Shown: positions 24,701 through 29,943 of the stretch, piece by piece
Numbering within the stretch: position 1 is the stretch's first letter
How the letters are laid out: each line of letters starts with the position of its first letter
Virus record (IMG/VR): IMGVR_UViG_3300008267_000314
Coordinates: 1-29,943 of that record
Strand: one strand, 5' to 3'
Source: a virus
Length of the DNA: 29,943 nucleotides
The notes under the pieces: model-generated
What the model saw: only the letters and a program-made list of their open reading frames with translations
What the model was told of the DNA's origin: nothing
The model's database searches: none
Made by a program: the position numbers and the translations under genes

Positions 24701-25667
24701 ACCTTTCTATGAGTTTTGCAACAGCGGACTTTTTCCTTCCTTCAGGAGCCTGTTCGAGTTCTGTTTTCATCGCTGCGGCAAGATTCTTTGATAAGAATTC
24801 ATGCTTGGCAATGGTTTCAGCATCAGCCATCCGTTTACCTGAATAATACCTTCTCAGGTTTATTATCTGACCTGTGAATCTTTCATCATCTTTGAAAGCA
24901 TTGAACAATCCAGTGAACAAAGCTGGACGGTCTTTACGAAGAATCTCTACGAAAACGTGCATTACTTCCTCGATTGCATCCTCTGGTATGACCCTTCCTT
25001 CCACAAGAAAGATCTTGTTGTTTCGAACAAAAGCACGTACTGAAGAAACAGGTTCGTAGTGGTTATTTTGATCAAGCTTGTCTGGACTGACCCATTCGTA
25101 TGACAATCCTTTGAACTTACCTACCAGGTAATCCATCATCGGATTGATTCGCTGTTTCTGCAACTGAATCTCCTGTTTGGAGTAATTGATAGGACCTTGA
25201 TTCTTAAAAGTAGGAAGAAACTTCAAACGCACCATTCCAGGTAAGGAGGAGGTGCGGTCAAAATCTATTTTGATATGTGGGAACTTTTTCTCGAATGCTG
25301 CTCTGAATCTTTTTGCTTTGGCTTCAGATTTCCATGGATCTTGACCTGGATGGAATTCAGGCCAGTTTTGGAACTGTTCTCTCAGTATCTTATTAATTTC
25401 CGAAGGAAGATACAGGATGTTCTCCAAAAGAGGTTCACCATTCTGATCCAGCTTCAAGGTAGTGACACCATTTATCCAATCACCATGTCGCTGTATGAAC
25501 TTATTATTATATGCTATCGACCACATCCGTAATGCAGCTGTTTCATCCCGTTCAAAGTAATCCAATGCACTTTGGTATAAAAGCGAAGGTTTTCCATTGG
25601 GAGCTAACACCTGCTTATCGCTGCGGGTGCTCTCATCATATATTATTGCACACTTTCTATTAGCCAT
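18777..25667 (-). CDS. giant crAss-type virion protein with nuclease domain
   Basis: This 2296-aa protein is one of the giant, probably packaged and ejected, crAss-like proteins next to the RNA polymerase. Residues 223-300 hold a zincin-like helix with EEVMH (233-237) where active enzymes have HExxH. Residues 485-660 show all PD-(D/E)XK nuclease motifs: GNFFHYMVEE (His495), Glu567, GRFDIL (Asp585), VDLKTKK (Asp599-x-Lys601) and MQLAVY (Gln653, Tyr657). From about 750 to 1650 it is mainly charged coiled coil. A C-terminal block (about 1760-2180) includes FEFYRKYLVP (about 2040), a pattern I recall from crAss-like giant proteins, and one hydrophobic helix near 2155. It starts 6 bases after the polymerase stop. 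Confidence 0.85.
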   Translation of the reverse strand: MANRKCAIIYDESTRSDKQVLAPNGKPSLLYQSALDYFERDETAALRMWSIAYNNKFIQRHGDWINGVTTLKLDQNGEPLLENILYLPSEINKILREQFQNWPEFHPGQDPWKSEAKAKRFRAAFEKKFPHIKIDFDRTSSLPGMVRLKFLPTFKNQGPINYSKQEIQLQKQRINPMMDYLVGKFKGLSYEWVSPDKLDQNNHYEPVSSVRAFVRNNKIFLVEGRVIPEDAIEEVMHVFVEILRKDRPALFTGLFNAFKDDERFTGQIINLRRYYSGKRMADAETIAKHEFLSKNLAAAMKTELEQAPEGRKKSAVAKLIERFFEWLSNLLDIKELFPETKLSTIAQMINTDGMVFDATELDPYLYYSTDNVEGADFNPEDREDLDRAVPKNKKKTAKELNLEKAQSELAALQKTRELLSGITSKTPAGSTVAKTKYKEVLKVINTLEENVKYKIGLLEQGVLTIGVTKYIGSEDTQILNDFTTKLGANFGNFFHYMVEELQNEYAGVGIKPNIILSTTDFFDKFYAKNKDLIMFENYDVNVLRNAAIEIATSMSDLLNENKILLPEISVVQQDLSGNYVLGRFDILAVDLKGNIEIVDLKTKKTEGGVANLDVFPIATFIKNDTFKGNYKPGANMLFSEIRSRNALSKYHMQLAVYSEMLRRLNLNVNGRTVWALAYKYLGDPKNPESVQLAGYKYSKFNEQELMGQGQGYDINNQPVNANQIEMAARNSFRFQDDISSDTSLPNDPKGSDNPFSHISEDSQKLLLERLDQLAKEQYESLDKQKQTVKQNKQIDEETRIEMVDAITKRQSSIIAVRTSIKSSGLADTKFSKANLIRLALDVMVSEITFMKEKIREIDIPQIYELGSKENNEAMQTLQSYMKNFSSMATTIEMFQTSISSVTELEEDVKKKIMDFLSTIQNDIINVSNIYYKTSRNVIKAIIKETQGGLASAGVFGQMKAILEPQLKFLEEQIAKIKNGTMNDQSMGYKAMRFLKGLIGSDSLPSQTRLETYEKKAEEIRKMIELNELNDQTIDTYLDGIFNNSDHPFHLGSTIQGSTIGPATADDLIGANANSELIISAMWKYMFLMKERGRSEFLNWADSLNIDKFKENFINSMGGLANANNFIVEEVEVPIGYDKDGKVTETKKVRRFVDPVSQEFYSTYNDYVVSMKNINEKIDELNSEINNGGEDVVLDKLRENRDSLRNELAEKRRDFVLWKIAETNTILKPEVLMLQMGSGIEIAEITELQDAISAIIRSAGSDAYLTDLQQDQIDNLESQISRILSDLREKNPEAMDVYKKLQEYYVFRPNWNFWQKRLSAIEAEGNPKAIEMFHKNNSDYVATEEWNDRVSAIYEKLAELGTQDQELQDINKEMAKLRSKAYVRGKFNYKYLSDDEILRYEELERQREVRKDELREQNENEEFDPDIQARKKALFAQLSTLRKEVLRSDFMKDYKEKRMQAVRSYNNLQELYRERDQKESVDRAFLDKILDEENQYNRHVDEFITFFNKHSKNKFSNDRDDIAKGLTLNEQWNQYLYHYIPANEKDIELVPNKKYRIKVLKDNAYNPEYQESFVKNRFARGNYPMPKGIRMNPETNMFEVSKDAKYANPKFKAILANKTAADFYSKWIVEQFLNKQKNASGTPLGFSLPFVQQLGFDNLVSKGMEGAVREMKSKVDELNATQSEFEKASNESGLAGQNRIIFKENYEVSADLTTTNGIESIVNWNAGYYLNMQMAQLNVIMSSSVDWLKEEQRRLNNMGKTNEQAAAYASKLNIIIEQIEYNKDKFVFGQLYEKASAFEQENNVLNRKNLRILTGVAAFGRMAFDVGLQAGNLISGNIQQYLSLSSTRHATEGDYLKAKKEFYMRFMPAMMRDWGKISDTGFETKLIRFLNPLTKNLDRMMDANTASKMRRLANRTFNVGDLSMMIQDKGEVEIGVTTALMILINRRYEVFETDAEGNPLIENGVKKIKKDSSGNTVYVNGIDAFKLDNNTIAIRKDVNLTMKEVEDLKVLIMTEIYRFQGNYSNDTRTRFGSTIAGSLFEFYRKYLVPALSARFQGAFSDTYKGVGSSYGWATNEAYMGWWVATMRMVKYYGIVKATKSFIVDGIASFPGLSALGGGKLSKGIREALPTGIDVSDAYRSRASSAARELLMGYLAMQLYIVLRAALWERDEDDELTWAELQLYRALIKATNETRSMVPAPVIGKLQDYITTFGQFTTAFKEGETLANLLNNLYYFADYQLTGDERSYELGFYKKDTIYFEEGDPKVLKNLYDLLGISNVIDTYDPEPRAKEMTKPKN

Positions 25668-25673
25668 TATCTA

Positions 25674-28600
25674 TTATGGATTTGTACATCTGTTTTTTTC
25701 TTCTTCTATCTGATTGTCCATATCATCGATTGTGATTCCATCAGGTCTGTTTTCCAATGGATTATACTCAGAATTCACCAGATCATATACAAATATATAC
25801 GATTCCCCTTTTATAAAGCCTTCAAATCTTGGATCATTTTTCAAAGACTCCCAAGTTGGAATATTCAATATTTTGGTGGCGAAACTATCAAACCTTTTTG
25901 GATCATTTTTAAACACAACCTCATAGTACGTATTATCCAATGGATTGTACTGAACAATCTTTTGCTGACGTGGATCAAATATATAACGATAATATTGCTC
26001 CTGTGTGGTTATTTTGGTACCATCCAACCTGGTAAGTGTCCTTCCTGCAATCATAGTAATAGGTGTATCGCTTTCGGACAGCTGATACGCCTTATTGATC
26101 TGAGGTACTACAGCTACTGACTCAGGGAGCTTTATCTGCTTCATGATTGTAGTAGACTGAGGTTTGGTATTGATCATGTTATGAATCTGGGCACCTTGCT
26201 GATTGTTAAAAGCTAACGGAGAAATCTTTAAAGTACCCTGTTTTACAACTGTTTCATACTCGGCGGACTTCCCTTTCAGTTCCAATGCTTCATTTCCATA
26301 ACCCATTTCTGTTTCCAAACGAGTATGTATGAATTTCTTACCTACTGATTCACCATCTATTTTTTTCAGCACCATGAGTTGACCGTATATGTTGCTCTTA
26401 TAAAGTGGGAATATGAAGCCGTCTTTGAAGTCACCTTTTATATCAGCAGCTGCCAAAAGACTTCTTACATTCTTCGCATCTTCTTCAGAAACATCTGGTA
26501 TGCTTATAGTAAGTATTCCGTTGATATCTGGAGTATAAAGATCATACATGTTAGCTTTGGCATTTGCAGCTAATCCACCTTTGGTTTGAGGTCTGTTTAA
26601 TGTTACTTTTACTTCATTGTCTATCTTATTTTTGAATTCCTTTTTGGCAATGATAAATTGATGGTTATCAGGAGCAACTGTTTCAAAGAATTGCACAAAC
26701 TCTTCATCTGAAATGTCTTCAAACTTATCTCTTCTTATTGCACTTACTTTCTGTTCAATAGACTCTTCATTCAATCGTAAGCTTATGATTTTGGATATCG
26801 ATTCAGTAATAAGATCGTCCAGTTTCATTCCTCCAAAAGTATCGGAGAATATGGAATCGATTGCAGTCTGATATTCCGCTTCTGCTGATTCAGGAAAACT
26901 TAATGTACCGTCTTCATTTTCAATAGGTTGATGCTTTGACATGATTGATTTGTCCAAGTTCACCAGATTGCGTTGCAATTTCCATATCCCGTCTGCCATT
27001 GGTCTGGATAAGAATGAAGGAAGAAGATCATAATATCCTCCTACTACGGTATTACCACCAGCTTTTATCATACCATGATACGCAATCCTGAATGCTCTTA
27101 TCTTTTCATCTGGATTAGGTGACCCTAATAAGAACATCAAATCAGTAAACGCCTTTTCTTTTCCACTAGGTCCTAGTTTAGAAGTGGCTATTTCAAGGAC
27201 TTTCATTCCAGACCTAGGAGGTCCTATAGGCACTGTCTTTATAGCATTCAAAAACTCATTATTAGGATAAGCCTTGAGTAACATATGATAATCTGATACA
27301 ACCTGTCCTCCTAAGAAATTCTTTGGATCCAATTGTTCCAAATATATTTGTGCTGCGATACTGTCTTTCTTTTGTTCAAATGCTGAGCGTTGTATCTGCA
27401 TGGCGATGAATGACTTCAAATCACTTCGAATTTCATTCACATCATACCCATATATGGTACTAAACAATGAAACCAATCCTTTCATAAAACTGGTTCGTTC
27501 CATCATTATTATTTTGGATACATTGTCCATATAAATCAACGAATTCATATTCTGTTCAAGTATGGGATAGGTCTTGAACAGTTGATCTATAGTGGATTTA
27601 CTGAAGAAGTTGAGTTTTCCAGACTTGGCTTTCTCATAATCGTTGATCAGTCTATCAAACCTGTCAAAGTCTGGACGCAAAGCCTTTAAAGGATCTGTCA
27701 GCTTGGTTATGCTAAAACTTATTTCATTACCGAACTTCGTATAAGCATAAAACTCATTGAGCAATATCAGGTTCTCTATATCTGTTGGCAGGGACATTCC
27801 TTTGGAATCCTCAATCCTATAACCGAAATTATCAATAGGTATGACTCCACTCTTTATTTGCTCCTGGGTATCTGGCTTCACATCATCATGATATATGATT
27901 TTGTAAGAATTTGAAACCAGCTTGTCATTGGACATTATTCCAAGGCTTATCAACTGCGGCTTAAGCTCTTTTTTCATACTGGTGATCTTATCCTCTACAA
28001 ACTTCAAGAGTGATTTCCTGTATCTGCGTTGTGTAGTTTGATAAGCACTTCCGTATGTCTGGTTATATTCGTTTATGATTTCATTGATTACAGGCAAAGA
28101 CTGGAACATGATTGCTGCCATTTTGGGAACTCCTGATGCAAGCATCGAAGCAAGTATCGGAGTAGTGGTCCTGTTCATATTCAATGGTCCAGGAAACGGA
28201 TTGTTTGCAGCATCTGTGTATATACCTATAAGACTTCCCACAAGCTGTACAGAATTATTGACTATTTCATTTGTCTGGACTTTCTTGAGTTTAGTCGAGG
28301 TCTTTCCAGTCTTTGGATTTACTTCAACAACTTCCTGGTAAAACGAATCCGTTATGTTGGATTCCATTTTTGCATTGATTGTTGCAAGCATGCTTACACC
28401 CTTATTGAAACTGGCGGATATACCCACTGAATCTTTTGCTTCGGAGTTCAAGGAACGTGCTACACCAAGAGCCGTAGGAGTGTACAGATTCTGTTTGTTG
28501 TATATTTCTTTTTCACTTAAACCTCTCCGCTCAACAGCATTCCTATAGTCATCAGTTACTGCATCTGCACGCATTCCAGTATCAGCGAAGAACCTGTCAT

Positions 28601-29943
28601 ATACCTTCTCATTCGATAGAATCTTTATCTTGGCATCAAGTGTTTCATTCAGAATAACCTCAGGTACAGGATTTGTCTTGGTTTCAATGATGTATTGAGC
28701 AAGTTGTCCAGGAGTCGCAGGTAAAGATGATGACTCAAGTTCACGAAGAACATTACCTGTGGCAATAAGTCTTTGGAAGGTTTTGATTATCTTTTCATTT
28801 TCCTTAGTCTCAGGCTGTTCGAGGACTGATGCGTTTTTATTGAAGTATTCCTGTATTTTTCCTCCTTCAAAGTATTCACCAAAGGCGATTGCAGACTCCT
28901 TCATGTAATCAGTTTGGTTCTTGATCTTACGAACCTGCTCCGATATCTTGTCTTCAAGAAGCTCATCGTTACTCATTGATATCAAATACTCGACAAACTT
29001 TGCGTCGCGAGCACTCATACCGTATTCTTTCTCATAATGGCTGTACTCACCGTATGGTACTCTTGTTCCGTCTATGGAATAGTATGAAGCTTTGATATAA
29101 GCGTACAACGTATCGATGTCAAAGTCGGATCCAGCTAACAAATGGATCTGGAAAGGTGCTGCAATGCCACTACCATAAGCTTCGTCCATATAGTCAACCA
29201 CCTTGGCTACAAACATGCTTCGTCTGTCCTCTGTAGGTATACGTGTTGCAAAGAACTCAGACAAATACTTTTCCAGGAACACCTGGTCTACCTTTTCGAG
29301 TTCCTTAGGTACTATTACCTCGAACGTATACTTCTTTATCTTTTCGTTTGTCTTGGGATCAACCACCTCTTCGATGCTCATATTCAAGAATCGACTGGTA
29401 GCCTTTTCATATTTCCTACGGTCGCGATTGTAATCGGCTCTTTTCACAACCTGTCCATCCATTTCCATTACAGGGAATAGAATAGGACTTACGTGGTAAT
29501 ATTTGCGACCTTCTATCTTCTTATCGTACAAGTTTTTATTGAACATGCTGAAGAAGTAGAACACCATGATCCTTTCCAACCTAGGCATATCAGGAGGATT
29601 GATTGGTTTTTGGTCTTTGGTTGTATCCAACTCAAAGTATTGAAGCAAACTGGCATCCGCACCTTGTTCCTTAAGTCCTGCTGATATGCTTGCATATAGC
29701 TTCTTGATGATGTTCTTATCATTGGTATTGAACATCCTCTTCATACGTTCGGTCTGAGACTTTACAAAATCAGCCAGACCTTCCTGGTATGCTTCTAACT
29801 CATTACGAATGCTCTTGTACCTAGGATCATCCTTACTCATTTGACTTATAAGCAACAACTTCTGCTGAATGCCTGATGTCACTCTTTTGGCAATCTTGGA
29901 TGTTTCAATCTGTAGGTAAGTCAAATCATTAGGAATATTCTCC
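25674..29943 (-). CDS. crAss-type virion RNA polymerase, 5' end missing
   Basis: This is a probable single-chain two-barrel RNA polymerase packaged in the virion. The reading frame is open to the window edge; the TTG at 29924 is internal, so the N-terminus, including the expected beta-type barrel, lies outside. Numbering from that TTG, residues 227-275 match the beta'-subunit barrel: an Arg-x-Pro motif (ATRIPTEDRR), then LLAGSDFDIDTLYAY with Asp267, Asp269 and Asp271 binding catalytic magnesium. About 478-515 (DSVGISASFNKG) and 570-615 (NPFPGPLNMNRTTTPILASM) are further segments typical of crAss polymerases. About 1420 residues are visible. It would transcribe early genes after ejection. Confidence 0.88.
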   Translation of the reverse strand, partial: ENIPNDLTYLQIETSKIAKRVTSGIQQKLLLISQMSKDDPRYKSIRNELEAYQEGLADFVKSQTERMKRMFNTNDKNIIKKLYASISAGLKEQGADASLLQYFELDTTKDQKPINPPDMPRLERIMVFYFFSMFNKNLYDKKIEGRKYYHVSPILFPVMEMDGQVVKRADYNRDRRKYEKATSRFLNMSIEEVVDPKTNEKIKKYTFEVIVPKELEKVDQVFLEKYLSEFFATRIPTEDRRSMFVAKVVDYMDEAYGSGIAAPFQIHLLAGSDFDIDTLYAYIKASYYSIDGTRVPYGEYSHYEKEYGMSARDAKFVEYLISMSNDELLEDKISEQVRKIKNQTDYMKESAIAFGEYFEGGKIQEYFNKNASVLEQPETKENEKIIKTFQRLIATGNVLRELESSSLPATPGQLAQYIIETKTNPVPEVILNETLDAKIKILSNEKVYDRFFADTGMRADAVTDDYRNAVERRGLSEKEIYNKQNLYTPTALGVARSLNSEAKDSVGISASFNKGVSMLATINAKMESNITDSFYQEVVEVNPKTGKTSTKLKKVQTNEIVNNSVQLVGSLIGIYTDAANNPFPGPLNMNRTTTPILASMLASGVPKMAAIMFQSLPVINEIINEYNQTYGSAYQTTQRRYRKSLLKFVEDKITSMKKELKPQLISLGIMSNDKLVSNSYKIIYHDDVKPDTQEQIKSGVIPIDNFGYRIEDSKGMSLPTDIENLILLNEFYAYTKFGNEISFSITKLTDPLKALRPDFDRFDRLINDYEKAKSGKLNFFSKSTIDQLFKTYPILEQNMNSLIYMDNVSKIIMMERTSFMKGLVSLFSTIYGYDVNEIRSDLKSFIAMQIQRSAFEQKKDSIAAQIYLEQLDPKNFLGGQVVSDYHMLLKAYPNNEFLNAIKTVPIGPPRSGMKVLEIATSKLGPSGKEKAFTDLMFLLGSPNPDEKIRAFRIAYHGMIKAGGNTVVGGYYDLLPSFLSRPMADGIWKLQRNLVNLDKSIMSKHQPIENEDGTLSFPESAEAEYQTAIDSIFSDTFGGMKLDDLITESISKIISLRLNEESIEQKVSAIRRDKFEDISDEEFVQFFETVAPDNHQFIIAKKEFKNKIDNEVKVTLNRPQTKGGLAANAKANMYDLYTPDINGILTISIPDVSEEDAKNVRSLLAAADIKGDFKDGFIFPLYKSNIYGQLMVLKKIDGESVGKKFIHTRLETEMGYGNEALELKGKSAEYETVVKQGTLKISPLAFNNQQGAQIHNMINTKPQSTTIMKQIKLPESVAVVPQINKAYQLSESDTPITMIAGRTLTRLDGTKITTQEQYYRYIFDPRQQKIVQYNPLDNTYYEVVFKNDPKRFDSFATKILNIPTWESLKNDPRFEGFIKGESYIFVYDLVNSEYNPLENRPDGITIDDMDNQIEEEKNRCTNP

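Noticed and set aside
29924-29943. TTG at 29924 as the true start of the polymerase gene
   Set aside because: The frame is open upstream to the window edge, and the missing beta-type barrel must be encoded further upstream.
1-29943. Alternative genetic code or suppressor tRNA, as in some crAss-like phages
   Set aside because: Long genes are uninterrupted under the standard code, TAA, TGA and TAG all appear as plausible stops, and no tRNA cloverleaf was noticed.

Overview
This 29.9-kb window reads as a crAss-like bacteriophage genome segment (a podovirus-type phage of Bacteroidota). The best evidence is the right-hand end. It holds two very long head-to-tail genes; the upstream one carries the DFDID metal-binding loop and flanking Arg-x-Pro motif of a crAss-type virion RNA polymerase. 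Other support comes from a family B DNA polymerase in a compact replication block, a unimolecular spanin, beta-helix tail spikes, AT-rich translation leaders in place of strong Shine-Dalgarno sites, and promoter candidates of the Bacteroidota TTTG/TAnnTTTG type. All stops are standard, and I saw no tRNA, CRISPR array or insertion sequence.

Layout. (1) 43-243, minus: one small unknown gene, divergent from the main block. (2) 267-10213, plus: the replication/recombination operon. Its genes are uracil-DNA glycosylase, DnaB-type helicase, an unknown, a Sak4-like RecA-fold ATPase, a probable ssDNA-binding protein, a toprim primase, a RusA-like resolvase, a PD-(D/E)XK nuclease, two unknowns, PolB, two small unknowns, a hidden 35-aa membrane protein, and an Nmad1/MazG-like protein. 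Many genes overlap or abut. Internal GC-rich hairpins (3961-3986, 9486-9523) and an end-of-operon hairpin (10199-10223) punctuate the block. (3) 10257-14531, minus: holin-like protein, u-spanin and two tail-spike proteins, in transcription order. (4) 14670-15512, plus: a two-gene cassette with a probable winged-helix regulator, set between the two minus-strand blocks. (5) 15570-29943, minus: virion RNA polymerase (5' end outside the window), a 2296-aa giant protein, a 505-aa Cys/Tyr-rich protein, and eight very small, mostly strongly basic proteins. Four of these eight (54, 59, 50 and 47 aa) were recovered by direct reading.

How it fits together. The giant proteins are probably packaged and ejected, so that the RNA polymerase can transcribe early genes such as the plus-strand replication block. 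The minus-strand genes would provide the particle, receptor-binding spikes and lysis. No endolysin is recognisable in the window.

The most notable observations are a complete PD-(D/E)XK nuclease motif set inside the 2296-aa giant protein, a degenerate metalloprotease motif earlier in the same protein, the run of basic microproteins, and a primase that has lost most zinc ligands and the toprim glutamate. There is no gene-free stretch over 300 bases; the longest is 14532-14669.
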